Positions 32,224-40,398 of a DNA stretch of 64,000 nt are shown here, in pieces. The stretch is from positions 124,001 through 188,000 of the forward strand of contig NZ_BJUB01000002.1 of the NCBI RefSeq assembly GCF_007989805.1. The letters are read 5' to 3'. Position 1 is the first letter of the stretch. Every line of letters starts with the position of its first letter. The notes beneath the pieces were generated by a model. That model was not told the origin of the DNA. It made no database searches and saw only the letters and a program-made list of their open reading frames with translations. The translations under genes and the position numbers were made by a program. Source of the DNA: Cellulomonas xylanilytica (GTDB taxonomy: Bacteria > Actinomycetota > Actinomycetes > Actinomycetales > Cellulomonadaceae).

Positions 32224-32843
32224 CCGCGCTCGACGTCTGGGCACCTCTGGGGGTCGCCGGGACGGTCGAGGTCGTCGACGCCCTGACCCATCTGGAGCTC
32301 GCCCGCACGCCCGCGGCGACGCCGCACGTGCACCGGTGCGACCTGGAGGTCGCCGGCCACCGCGTCGACGTCCACTGGCGGGCGGGGCGCGTGCTGGCCT
32401 GCTCGGTGGCCGGGCGCGAGGTGGCGTCCGGCACGGCGGAGGGCGTGAGCACGGGTCAGGACACCTTCGTCTGGGACTACACGGTGATGCCGCTGACGGT
32501 CCTGGGCGACACGGTCGACGTCACCCGGGAACGCAGCGGCCGCGACCGGTGGGCGTTCCAGGTGGACGGCCCCCAGGACAAGGTCTGGCGCTGGCGGCCG
32601 GCCGGCACGCTGATCGCGGACCGCATGGAGCTCACGCGCGACGGCGACCGGTCCCCCGTCGTCACCCACACGCTGCGGCCGGTCCCCGGGCACCCGCGCT
32701 CACCCGCCGGGCCGCCGACCGTGTCGTGGCAGGAGCAGGCCGGGCTCGCCGAGGTCGTGATGCCCGTGCTGTGGGTGCTGGACCAGGTGCACAAGGGGCT
32801 ACTGCCCAAGGCCCAGCGCATCGCGCGGCTCGAGTTCCTCTAG
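32220..32843 (+). CDS. 207-aa protein of unknown function, last gene of the ESX-like operon
   Basis: Cytoplasmic, beta-rich first half (VHRCDLEVAGHRVDVHW, WRWRPAGTLIADRMEL) with a hydrophobic helix near the end (AEVVMPVLWVLDQVHKGL). No family recognised. It may be a tube-, fibre- or immunity-like protein; an immunity protein commonly follows a type VII toxin, but nothing in the sequence proves this. The last 45 bases overlap the convergent VanZ gene. Confidence 0.55.
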   Translation: MTALDVWAPLGVAGTVEVVDALTHLELARTPAATPHVHRCDLEVAGHRVDVHWRAGRVLACSVAGREVASGTAEGVSTGQDTFVWDYTVMPLTVLGDTVDVTRERSGRDRWAFQVDGPQDKVWRWRPAGTLIADRMELTRDGDRSPVVTHTLRPVPGHPRSPAGPPTVSWQEQAGLAEVVMPVLWVLDQVHKGLLPKAQRIARLEFL

Positions 32844-33434
32844 CGGCGGCGCGCAGCGCCCGGAGACGCGGTCGCACCGGACGTCCTCCGGCGCCGCGTA
32901 CCGCAGCGGGGAGGCGACGACGAGCGCACCCACGAGCAGCGCGAGCACCGTCCCGACGGCGCAGGCCCGCGTCATCGCGAGCACGGTCCGCTCCCGGTAC
33001 CGCCGGCGTGCCAGGGCGAGCAGGCCGAGACCGACCAGGGCGCCGGCGGTGTTGACGACGACGTCCGTGAGGTCGGAGCTCCCGACGGCCAGCACGTACT
33101 GGGCGACCTCCAGCGCCATGCTCGCCGCACCCGCCGCGGCGGCGACCTTCCACCACCGCCACGCCGGCGCGAGCAGGCCGAGGTAGAGGCCGAACGGGAC
33201 GAAGAGCGCGACGTTGGCGACGACGTCGGACCGGCTGCTGGCACCGGCGCCGCTCGTCGCGACGAACGGGACGAGCTTGACGATGCGCTCGCCCGCCACG
33301 CCGACCCACGGGGCCTCGAGCTTCCAGAGGACGGCCCAGACGAGCAGCGCGAGGTAGACAACGAAGAGCCCCGAGACCCCGGCGGACCGGTGGGCCGGGG
33401 CCGTCGCGACGACGGCCGGAGCCGTGCTGGTCAC
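32799..33434 (-). CDS. VanZ-family membrane protein
   Basis: 211 aa with about five helices. The core KLVPFVATSGAG, ANVALFVPFGLYLGLL and ALEVAQYVLAVGSSDLTDVVVNTAGALVGL is the VanZ signature including the charged SSDLTDVVVNT-G segment. VanZ gives low-level glycopeptide/teicoplanin tolerance or affects cell-wall lipid intermediates. It overlaps the VanY-like carboxypeptidase gene by four bases (GTGA), so the pair is one operon. GTG start at 33434. Confidence 0.85.
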   Translation of the reverse strand: MTSTAPAVVATAPAHRSAGVSGLFVVYLALLVWAVLWKLEAPWVGVAGERIVKLVPFVATSGAGASSRSDVVANVALFVPFGLYLGLLAPAWRWWKVAAAAGAASMALEVAQYVLAVGSSDLTDVVVNTAGALVGLGLLALARRRYRERTVLAMTRACAVGTVLALLVGALVVASPLRYAAPEDVRCDRVSGRCAPPLEELEPRDALGLGQ

Positions 33435-34072
33435 TGCTGCATCCTCGGGTCCTGCGTCGGGTCGGTGTACTGGGCGGGACAGTCGCTGCCGACGGCGTCC
33501 GGACGCAGCTCGTAGTGCCACGGCTCGTTGGCGTAGATCTGGCACAGCCCGTACGCGGCGCCGTGCTGCGCGAGCCAGTCCATGGCCGCCCACGGGCCCA
33601 CGTCGATCGCGTCGCCCTGCACGTGCGGCGACGTGCCCGCCGTCGCGACCCAGCGGGCAGCCTCCTGCGCCGAGCCGTACTGGGTGACCGCGTCGCGCAG
33701 CAGCCGCTCCTGGTACTCGGCCGACCGCCAGCCGCTGTTGACCTCGAACGTGACCCCCGCGCCGGCGGCGTCGGTCGCGGCCCGGCGGACGGCGTCGAGC
33801 AGGGCGGCGTCGAGGTTCGCCACCGCGGGGACCTCGTCGAAGACGGTCACGCCGTCCGGGACGCTGCCGTCGGCGCCGAGGCCCGTGCCCGGGCCGGTGG
33901 CGGGGTCGTGGGGCGGTGCTCCGGGAGGGGTCGGACGGCCCGGTGTCGCCGAGACGACGGACGCCGCCGACGGCTGGTCGTCGAGGAGCCCGACTCCCGC
34001 GGCCACCCCCACCGCGGCGAGCGCGAGGACGGCGACGGCGGAGCGGGTCCGCTTTCGTGGAGGAGAAGACAT
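33431..34072 (-). CDS. M15 D-alanyl-D-alanine carboxypeptidase (VanY-like), secreted or anchored
   Basis: 213 aa. An N-terminal anchor helix (AVLALAAVGVAAGVGLL), a Pro/Gly-rich linker and then the peptidase: VNSGWRSAEYQERLL, the zinc motif SPHVQGDAIDVGP (His, Asp) and PWHYELR with the third zinc His. It trims the terminal D-Ala from peptidoglycan peptides outside the cell. Its start ATG at 34072 is preceded by no clear ribosome site. Divergent from a two-component system 88 bases away, which could regulate it. Confidence 0.88.
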   Translation of the reverse strand: MSSPPRKRTRSAVAVLALAAVGVAAGVGLLDDQPSAASVVSATPGRPTPPGAPPHDPATGPGTGLGADGSVPDGVTVFDEVPAVANLDAALLDAVRRAATDAAGAGVTFEVNSGWRSAEYQERLLRDAVTQYGSAQEAARWVATAGTSPHVQGDAIDVGPWAAMDWLAQHGAAYGLCQIYANEPWHYELRPDAVGSDCPAQYTDPTQDPRMQQ

Positions 34073-34146
34073 GACCCCAGCCAACGCGAGCGGGTGTTGC
34101 CGGGGCGTATGCGGATCTCGATATCCCGACGATAGGTGGCGGCTCG

Positions 34147-34152
34147 TAGAGT
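34147..34152 (+). promoter_or_regulatory. -10 element TAGAGT of the response-regulator gene
   Basis: TAGAGT ends 7 bases before the ATG at 34160. The GGAGG touching that ATG is too close for ribosome binding, so a leaderless start is the better reading. Confidence 0.5.
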
Positions 34153-34159
34153 CCGGAGG

Positions 34160-34828
34160 ATGCGCGTGCTGATCGTCGAGGACGAGCCCTACCTGGCGCA
34201 GGCCATCCGCGACGGTCTGCGCCTCGAGGCCATCGCTGCGGACATCGCCGGCGACGGGGACGCGGCGCTCGAGCTGTTCGGTGTGCACGCCTACGACCTC
34301 GCCGTGCTCGACCGCGACATCCCGGGCCCGTCCGGTGACGACGTCGCCGCGCACATCGTCGCGTCCGGGCGCGGGACGCCGATCCTCATGCTGACCGCGG
34401 CCGACCAGCTCGACGACCTGGCGTCCGGGTTCGGGCTCGGTGCCGACGACTACCTGACCAAGCCCTTCGACATGCGCGAGCTCGTGCTCCGGCTCCGCGC
34501 GCTGGACCGGCGCCGGGCGCACCACCGGCCGCCCGTGCACGAGATCGCGGGCCTGCGCCTGGACCCGTTCCGTCGCGAGGTCTACCGCGACGGCCGCTAC
34601 GTCCCGCTGACCCGCAAGCAGTTCGCCGTCCTCGAGGTCCTCGTCGCGGCCGACGGTGGCGTGGTCAGTGCCGAGGAGCTGCTGGAGCGGGCGTGGGACG
34701 AGAACGCCGACCCGTTCACCAACGCGGTGCGGATCACCGTCTCGGCGCTGCGCAAACGGCTCGGCGAACCCTGGCTCATCGCCACCGTCGCGGGCGCCGG
34801 GTACCGCATCGGTGACGAGCGTGACTAG
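34160..34828 (+). CDS. OmpR/PhoB-family response regulator
   Basis: 222 aa. The receiver domain (1-115) has the acidic pair E7-D8, phosphoacceptor D51 in LAVLDRDIPGP, and Thr and Lys in MLTAADQ and YLTKPFDM. The winged-helix DNA-binding domain (about 130-220) is complete with YVPLTRKQFAVLEVL and NAVRITVSALRKRL and ends VAGAGYRIGDE. Overlaps the histidine kinase gene. Context next to VanY and VanZ suggests cell-wall stress control. Confidence 0.92.
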   Translation: MRVLIVEDEPYLAQAIRDGLRLEAIAADIAGDGDAALELFGVHAYDLAVLDRDIPGPSGDDVAAHIVASGRGTPILMLTAADQLDDLASGFGLGADDYLTKPFDMRELVLRLRALDRRRAHHRPPVHEIAGLRLDPFRREVYRDGRYVPLTRKQFAVLEVLVAADGGVVSAEELLERAWDENADPFTNAVRITVSALRKRLGEPWLIATVAGAGYRIGDERD

Positions 34829-35942
34829 GGAACCGGGCCTGAGCGTCCGCCTCCGGCTCGCCCTGAGCTACGCCGCGTTCCTCATGGTGGCGGGGGCCCT
34901 GCTGATCGCGGTCGTGTGGGTCTTCCTCCTGCGGTACGTCCCCGAGCAGGCGGTCACCGTCTCGGGTGATGCCGTGCCCGGCGGCGGCCCGGGGCTCTTC
35001 ATCCCCGGTCGCTCCGACCTGTGGCGCGCCTTCGCACCGAAGGCGGCCCTGGCGCTGGGCTTCCTGCTGCTGTTCGGGCTGGCCGGCGGGTGGCTCCTCG
35101 CCGGCCGCATGCTCGCACCCCTGCAGCGCATCACGGAGGCGAGCCGCACGGCCGGGAGCGGCTCGCTCTCGCACCGGATCGCGCTGCCGGGACGCCAGGA
35201 CGAGTTCCGCGAGCTCGCCGACGCCTTCGACGTGATGCTCGACCGGCTCGAGGTGCACGTCGCCCAGCAGCGCCGGTTCGCGGCCAACGCCTCGCACGAG
35301 CTGCGGACCCCGCTGGCGACCAGCCAGGCGCTCCTCGACGTGGCCCGGCAGGACCCACCGGACGACCCGCGCGAGCTCGTCGACCGCCTCCACGCCGTCA
35401 ACGCCCGGGCGATCGACCTCACCGAGGAGCTGCTCCTGCTCAGCCGCGCCGACCAGCGGTCCTTCCTGCGCGAGCGGGTCGACCTGTCGCTCCTGGCGGA
35501 GGAGGCCACCGAGACGCTGCTCGCCTCCGCCGAGCGGCGCGGCGTCAGCCTGGAGACCTCGGGCGACGTCACGCCGGCGGTCGGCTCGCGGGCGCTGCTG
35601 CTGCAGATGATCACGAACCTGGTGCACAACGCGATCGTGCACAACCTCCCGTCGGGCGGAGCGGTGCAGGTCCGCACCGCGGCGCTGAAGGGGTCGGTCG
35701 TGGTCACGGTCGAGAACACCGGCGAGGTGCTCGACCCGGAACGCGTGCCGACGTTCACCGAGCCGTTCCAGCGCGGCACCGCCCGCGTGCACGGCGACCA
35801 GGCGGGTGTCGGTCTCGGCCTCGCGATCGTCGAGAGCATCGTCCGGGCGCACGACGGGCACCTCGCCCTCTCGCCCCGCGCCGACGGCGGCCTGCGCGTG
35901 GTCGTCCGCCTGCCCGCCGCACCACCGCGGACCGACCGCTGA
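34821..35942 (+). CDS. Sensor histidine kinase
   Basis: 373 aa. Two membrane helices (about 20-40 and 75-100) frame a short extracytoplasmic loop of about 35 residues, too small for a ligand domain; this suggests sensing within the membrane or of the envelope. HAMP at about 98-150, the phosphoacceptor His in NASHELRTPLATSQALL, and an ATPase domain with NLVHNAIVHN (N box), GVGLGLAIVESIVRAHDG (G box). GTG at 34821 is used (34812 is also in frame). Cognate of the regulator just upstream. Confidence 0.9.
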   Translation: MTREPGLSVRLRLALSYAAFLMVAGALLIAVVWVFLLRYVPEQAVTVSGDAVPGGGPGLFIPGRSDLWRAFAPKAALALGFLLLFGLAGGWLLAGRMLAPLQRITEASRTAGSGSLSHRIALPGRQDEFRELADAFDVMLDRLEVHVAQQRRFAANASHELRTPLATSQALLDVARQDPPDDPRELVDRLHAVNARAIDLTEELLLLSRADQRSFLRERVDLSLLAEEATETLLASAERRGVSLETSGDVTPAVGSRALLLQMITNLVHNAIVHNLPSGGAVQVRTAALKGSVVVTVENTGEVLDPERVPTFTEPFQRGTARVHGDQAGVGLGLAIVESIVRAHDGHLALSPRADGGLRVVVRLPAAPPRTDR

Positions 35943-35952
35943 CCCGGTCGCG

Positions 35953-36855
35953 TCAGGACTCGATCCGCACGTCCCGCGCGGCCGCCGCCGGCGTCACCGG
36001 CGGGTCCCACTTCTCGCGGGTCTGGATGAACCAGAACGCCATGAACAGCCCGAGCTCCCACAGCTCCGTGACGATGGCCGCGTAGTCGGTCCGGCTGAAC
36101 GCGGCGTAGACGCCGATGCCGGCGACCATGAGCCAGAAGATCACCACGTACGTGCGCGTGCCGCCCGGTGTGGACCGGGCGGCACGCGGCCGCCGCGACG
36201 CACCGGTCGGTCCGGGCCACGCATAGCTGGCGACGGCGGTCGCCATGCTGACGATGAGCAGGACCGTCGCGGCGAGGTGGACGTTGTCGAACGTGGTCCC
36301 CTCGACGGCCCGCCACACGAGCAGGACGAGGAAGGCGACCACCAGCACGGTCGAGAGGCGGAAGAACCACCGGGTCACCGTGTTCTTCATGAGCTCGCCG
36401 TACGCCCGCCGCTTCTCCCCGGCCTCGGCGACCAGGAAGGCGAGCGTGACCAGCAGGACGGCGGCGATCGTGACCCGCAGCGAGCTGATCACCTCCGCCC
36501 GCTCCTGCGCCGTCTCCAGCTCCGCCAGGGTCGCGGCCAGCTGGGTGGGCACGAAGGCGACGAAGAGCGCGTAGAAGCCCGCCAGGTCGAGCGCGTAGTC
36601 CTCGAGCGCCTCGCCGCGATAGGCGACGAGGCACACCGCGATGCCGACCATGCAGCCCACGAACACGTCGCGCATGGGGCCGAGGTAGTAGGCGCTGATC
36701 GATCCCTGGACCGAGCCCGGCCCGAACGCGAACGCCGCGCCGACCAGCGCCAGGAGCAGCAGTCCCGGCAGCGCGACGAGCATCAGGCGCAGGTGGCGGT
36801 ACGTCTCGTGGGCGAGGTAGGGGTCGGATGAACCCCGAAGCTGCTGTGCGGCCAT
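35953..36855 (-). CDS. DUF998-like membrane protein
   Basis: 300 aa with about seven helices. The stretch SISAYYLGPMRDVFVGCMVG, followed by VAYRG, is the characteristic opening of DUF998/frizzled-like families of unknown role. Charged loops and a C-terminal cytoplasmic tail are seen. The gene ends 10 bases from the convergent sensor kinase stop. The ATG at 36855 is preceded by GACCAT 6 bases upstream, a poor -10. Confidence 0.8.
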   Translation of the reverse strand: MAAQQLRGSSDPYLAHETYRHLRLMLVALPGLLLLALVGAAFAFGPGSVQGSISAYYLGPMRDVFVGCMVGIAVCLVAYRGEALEDYALDLAGFYALFVAFVPTQLAATLAELETAQERAEVISSLRVTIAAVLLVTLAFLVAEAGEKRRAYGELMKNTVTRWFFRLSTVLVVAFLVLLVWRAVEGTTFDNVHLAATVLLIVSMATAVASYAWPGPTGASRRPRAARSTPGGTRTYVVIFWLMVAGIGVYAAFSRTDYAAIVTELWELGLFMAFWFIQTREKWDPPVTPAAAARDVRIES

Positions 36856-36891
36856 GCTGCGATGGTCCCGCTGCACGCGACGGCGCGCTCC

Positions 36892-37407
36892 TCAGGGAGC
36901 GACCGGACCCTCCAGATAGGCCTGCCCGCGCGGCGAGAGCCGGTAGCCCACCTCCAGGCTGTGCGTCAGGCCCAGCTCCTTCAGCCGGCGGACGTCGCGC
37001 TTGAACGGCGCCGTCTCCCGGCCCACCGATGCGGCGAGGTCGGGCGCCCGGGTGGCCGGGCGGTCCCGGATCAGCTCGAGGGTCTGCCGCGTCCACGGCG
37101 AGCGCGCGTCCCACCGGGCGAGCGTCGCCGCCAGCTGCGCCCGCTGGTCCGCGGTGAACGACGTGTCGGCGGAGAGCGCGTCGCGCGGGTCCGGGCCGCC
37201 CCACGACAGCTCGATCCGGTACAGCGGCAGCTCCGTCCGTCCACCGACCACCTCGTCCACCGTCGACGCACCCGCCGCGCGCGCCTCGTCCGGCGTCGCA
37301 CCACCGACCTCGTCGACGGCCCCCACCCGGACCACACCGACCGACGACAGGAACGAGCCACCCGGCGTGACGCGCGGTCGCGACCACCGTCGGAACGCCA
37401 GGGTCAC
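36892..37407 (-). CDS. ASCH-like domain plus winged-helix protein
   Basis: 171 aa. Residues 20-75 (VGVVRVGAVDEVGGATPDEARAAG, ELPLYRIELSWGGPDPR, here in parts) follow the beta-barrel pattern of ASCH/EVE RNA-binding domains, with a charged conserved PLYxIE-like strand. Residues 100-165 make a winged-helix-like segment (WTRQTLELIRDRPATRAPDLA, FKRDVRRLKELGL). It could couple RNA or nucleotide binding to transcription control, but that is speculation. GTG start at 37407. Confidence 0.55.
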   Translation of the reverse strand: MTLAFRRWSRPRVTPGGSFLSSVGVVRVGAVDEVGGATPDEARAAGASTVDEVVGGRTELPLYRIELSWGGPDPRDALSADTSFTADQRAQLAATLARWDARSPWTRQTLELIRDRPATRAPDLAASVGRETAPFKRDVRRLKELGLTHSLEVGYRLSPRGQAYLEGPVAP

Positions 37408-37514
37408 CTACCGCTGCGGATCCCGTCGGCGACGCGCTGGTTCAGGAGCACGCCGACCATGGTGGCACCGGCAATGCTGGACACCGCGGACGTGGTGGGT
37501 GTCTTGACCTGCAC
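37404..37514 (-). CDS. Possible 36-aa small protein ahead of the ASCH-like gene
   Basis: GTG at 37514 opens 36 codons whose TGA overlaps the next gene's GTG as GTGA, the same coupling used elsewhere in this window. The peptide includes VSSIAGATMVGVLL, a short hydrophobic patch. No ribosome site and no clear promoter are visible upstream, and the length is small, so it may be chance. Confidence 0.25.
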   Translation of the reverse strand: MQVKTPTTSAVSSIAGATMVGVLLNQRVADGIRSGR

Positions 37515-37612
37515 ACTTCGGGCAAGAACGCGCCGGCTCAGGACTTCACCACGACCTCGCCGGTGCCGATAGAGCCGTGAAGCTGTGCCACGTCGACCGA
37601 GGAGACCTGCTC

Positions 37613-39583
37613 GTGCCTTTCGTCCCGCGGAGACGTCCCACCCCAGCACCCCCGACGAGGCACCACCGGCGCGGGATCGCGCTCGCCGCGGCCGGCTCGC
37701 TCGCGCTGACCCTCGCAGCCACGGTGCCCTCGGTGGCCGCGGACACCACGACGCTCTCCGGCGAGCTGGTCCGCGTCTCCAACGACGTGCAGCCGACCCT
37801 GCCGGGCGAGGTCCACGGCGAGGAGTTCCTCATCGAGACGCCCGCCGGCCAGCTGGTGCCGGTGGACCTGCCTGCGGCGTACACGGACTTCGACGCGGGC
37901 ACCACCATCGTCGCGAGCGTCTCCGCACCGGACGCGGAAGGCACCCGGGACGTCCTGTCGGCCACCCTGACGGAGCCCGGCACCGACGTCGCCGCCGCCG
38001 TGACGTCGCAGCCCGCGAGCGCCCACCACGCGTACGTCGTCGTCATCGCCGACGCGACCATCGGCGGCGACATCACCACCGCCCAGGCCGACCAGATGAC
38101 GACCGCGGCCGCCGACTACTGGGTCCGCGAGGCGAAGGGCGCGATCTCGTCGTTCGACATCGCCGCACGCGCCACGCTCGTCCTCGACGGCAGCTGCGCG
38201 TCCAACTACGCGTCCCTCTGGCAGCGGGCGGGAGCACTGTTCCCGGGCGTCTCGTTCTCGAACGGCAACCACCTCATCGTGTACTCGCCGTCGGGCTGCA
38301 CCACGTACCCGTACATCGGCATCGCCGCGGTCGGCGGCTCCCTGGCCAGCGGCGGCCGCGTCCAGATCGCCGACGGACCCTACTGGTCCACCGTCGCGCA
38401 CGAGCTCGGGCACAACGTCAGCCTCGGCCACGCGGACCTCGAGTACGTCACCCCGACGACGGCCCCCGTCATCGGGGAGTACTTCGGGGCGTTCGGGCCG
38501 ATGTCCGCCCGCATCGGCTCCTACACACCGGCGACGCTCGAGGCCGGCTTCCAGGAGCAGCTCCTGCTGCCCGGTCGCGACCTGCGGCGTACCACGCTGC
38601 CCTGGACGGCACAGCCGACCACGACGGTTCACACGCTGAGCCCGTCGACCAGCCTCACGGGCGTGACGTCGGTGGAGTTCACGGACCCGGCGAACGGCGC
38701 CCGCTACTTCGTCGAGTACCGGGCGGGGGCAGGCGCGGACGCCGGGACGTTCTACACCACCGGGGGCACGCTCTCCGCGAGCGGCCGGGTCTCCGTGTAC
38801 TCGCCCGGGGTGCACGTCACCCGTGTCGACGGTTCCGAGCTGACGACCCTGTCGTCGTTCGACGGCATCCGGTACCGGGCGACCCACGCGGCCGGCACCA
38901 CCTTCGCCGCGACGCCGAACCGGTTCAGCGTGGCCGTCACCGCGCTGTCCCCGAGCTCCGCGACCGTCGCGATCACGGTCGGCAAGGACGCACGGGTTCC
39001 CAGCGTCACGGCCCTGTCCAACCCGAACGTCCGGTACGGGGCCCGCCTGACCGGCCGGGTGTCCGTGCAGGGCGTGCCGGACGGCGGCGTCGTCGACGTC
39101 TTCTCCGGCGCGACGAAGCTCGCGTCCGTCACGCTGACCGGCGGGTCCGCGGCCTGGACCGGCCCCGTGAAGGCGCCGGGCACCTACCCGGTGACCGCGA
39201 GCTACCTGGGCTCGACAACCCACCTGCCCTCGAGCGCCACCGGGTCGGTCACGGTCGACAAGGCCGTGACGACCCCCACGGTGCTGGCCCCCAACGTCCC
39301 CTACGGCGCCACGCCCCGGGTCACCGTCATCGTGGGGTCGCCGACCGGCGTCGCCACCGCGACCGGCACCGTCGACCTGTACCGCGGCGCCACGAAGCTC
39401 ACGACCCTGACCCTCGTGGCGGGCCGGGCGACCTGGAACGGTCCCGTGTGGGCCTCCGGTTCCTACGCCGTGTCGGCGAAGTACCTGGGCTCGGCCACGC
39501 ACCAGGCGTCGACGAGTGCGACCGTCCCGTTCAGCGTCACCCCGTACCAGCCGGGGCGGGGCTCGCTGCGAGGCAAGTTCTGA
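37613..39583 (+). CDS. Secreted metzincin metalloprotease with two Ig-like repeats
   Basis: 656 aa. Start GTG at 37613 is chosen because GAGGAG lies 8 bases before it; an earlier GTG at 37577 has none. A signal peptide (basic RRR region then LAAAGSLALTLAATV) is followed by a propeptide-like region and a zincin domain with HELGHNVSLGH (H263, E264, H267, H273), with AFGPMSARI as a plausible Met-turn. Residues about 470-640 hold two Ig-like modules, each with the pattern GVVDVFSGATKLAS / GTVDLYRGATKLTT and a final YLGSxTHxxS. Likely an extracellular protease. Confidence 0.88.
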   Translation: MPFVPRRRPTPAPPTRHHRRGIALAAAGSLALTLAATVPSVAADTTTLSGELVRVSNDVQPTLPGEVHGEEFLIETPAGQLVPVDLPAAYTDFDAGTTIVASVSAPDAEGTRDVLSATLTEPGTDVAAAVTSQPASAHHAYVVVIADATIGGDITTAQADQMTTAAADYWVREAKGAISSFDIAARATLVLDGSCASNYASLWQRAGALFPGVSFSNGNHLIVYSPSGCTTYPYIGIAAVGGSLASGGRVQIADGPYWSTVAHELGHNVSLGHADLEYVTPTTAPVIGEYFGAFGPMSARIGSYTPATLEAGFQEQLLLPGRDLRRTTLPWTAQPTTTVHTLSPSTSLTGVTSVEFTDPANGARYFVEYRAGAGADAGTFYTTGGTLSASGRVSVYSPGVHVTRVDGSELTTLSSFDGIRYRATHAAGTTFAATPNRFSVAVTALSPSSATVAITVGKDARVPSVTALSNPNVRYGARLTGRVSVQGVPDGGVVDVFSGATKLASVTLTGGSAAWTGPVKAPGTYPVTASYLGSTTHLPSSATGSVTVDKAVTTPTVLAPNVPYGATPRVTVIVGSPTGVATATGTVDLYRGATKLTTLTLVAGRATWNGPVWASGSYAVSAKYLGSATHQASTSATVPFSVTPYQPGRGSLRGKF

Positions 39584-39598
39584 CGGGCGAGGGTCCGC

Positions 39599-40354
39599 TC
39601 ACCGGGCGCGGAGCACCTCGACACCGGCACCCTCGAGCTCGGCGAGGACGGCGTTCGTCGGCTCCGCGTCGCTGACGATCCCCGCCACCTCGTCGAGGCG
39701 GAGGACCGGGAACGGCGACGCCGCACCGATCTTCTCCTCGCTCGCCATCACCCACGTCCGGGCCGCCCGGCGCGAGAGCGCGCGCTTCATCGCTGCCTCG
39801 TCGACGTCGCCCGTCGTCAGGCCGGTGTCGGGCCGCACGCCGGTGACGCCCATCAGGAACAGGTCTGCGGTGACCTGCGCCGCCGCCTCGGCCGCGGCCG
39901 CGCCGGACGCCACGACCGAGTGCTTGAACAGCCGGCCACCCAGGATGAACACCTCGGCGGGGTGGTCGACGAGCGAGACGGCGATCGTCGGGCTGTGGGT
40001 GATCACGGTGACGTCGACGTCACGCGGGAGCAGCCGAGCGACCTCGAGCGCCGTCGTCCCTCCGTCGAGGATCACGGTGCTCCCCGGCTCGATGAGACCC
40101 ACGCAGGCCAGGGCCACGCGGTGCTTGCTCGTCGTCGCGATCTCCTGCCGCCGCGCGTAGCTCGCAGCGGCCAGCGGCATCGGTATCGCACCGCCGTACA
40201 CGCGCTGGCAGAGGCCGGCGTCGGCGAGCTCGCGCAGGTCACGACGGATGGTGTCCTCCGACGTGTCCAGCTCCGATGCCAGGTCCTTGGCCACGAGCCG
40301 CCCGTCGACCCGCAACCGGTCGAGCAGGAGCTCCTTGCGCTGAGCGGCGAGCAT
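39599..40354 (-). CDS. DeoR-family transcriptional repressor
   Basis: 251 aa. The N-terminal winged helix has RLVAKDLASELDTSEDTIRRDLREL, followed by YGGAI, and the DeoR sensor domain carries STVILDGGTTALEVARLL and FILGGRL. DeoR repressors respond to phosphorylated sugars or nucleosides. ATG at 40354 follows AGGGAGA. The only gene facing it is the DUF4406 gene, across a 44-base gap with a clear palindrome, its likely operator. Confidence 0.9.
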   Translation of the reverse strand: MLAAQRKELLLDRLRVDGRLVAKDLASELDTSEDTIRRDLRELADAGLCQRVYGGAIPMPLAAASYARRQEIATTSKHRVALACVGLIEPGSTVILDGGTTALEVARLLPRDVDVTVITHSPTIAVSLVDHPAEVFILGGRLFKHSVVASGAAAAEAAAQVTADLFLMGVTGVRPDTGLTTGDVDEAAMKRALSRRAARTWVMASEEKIGAASPFPVLRLDEVAGIVSDAEPTNAVLAELEGAGVEVLRAR

Positions 40355-40382
40355 GCACGTTCTCCCTTGTTTCTTCCGACTC

Positions 40383-40398
40383 GTGCATACTACTGCAC
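40383..40398. promoter_or_regulatory. GTGCA-N6-TGCAC palindrome, probable DeoR operator
   Basis: The inverted repeat GTGCA (40383-40387) and TGCAC (40394-40398) ends directly before the ATG at 40399 and contains CATACT (40386-40391), a -10 whose last base is 7 before that ATG. A further TGCAC lies at 40354-40358 on the repressor's start codon. Binding would cover the start of the DUF4406 message and could also silence deoR itself. Confidence 0.55.

Noticed and set aside
32799..35942. A vancomycin resistance cassette
   Set aside because: Only VanY- and VanZ-like genes and a two-component system are there; vanH, vanA/B ligase and vanX are absent.
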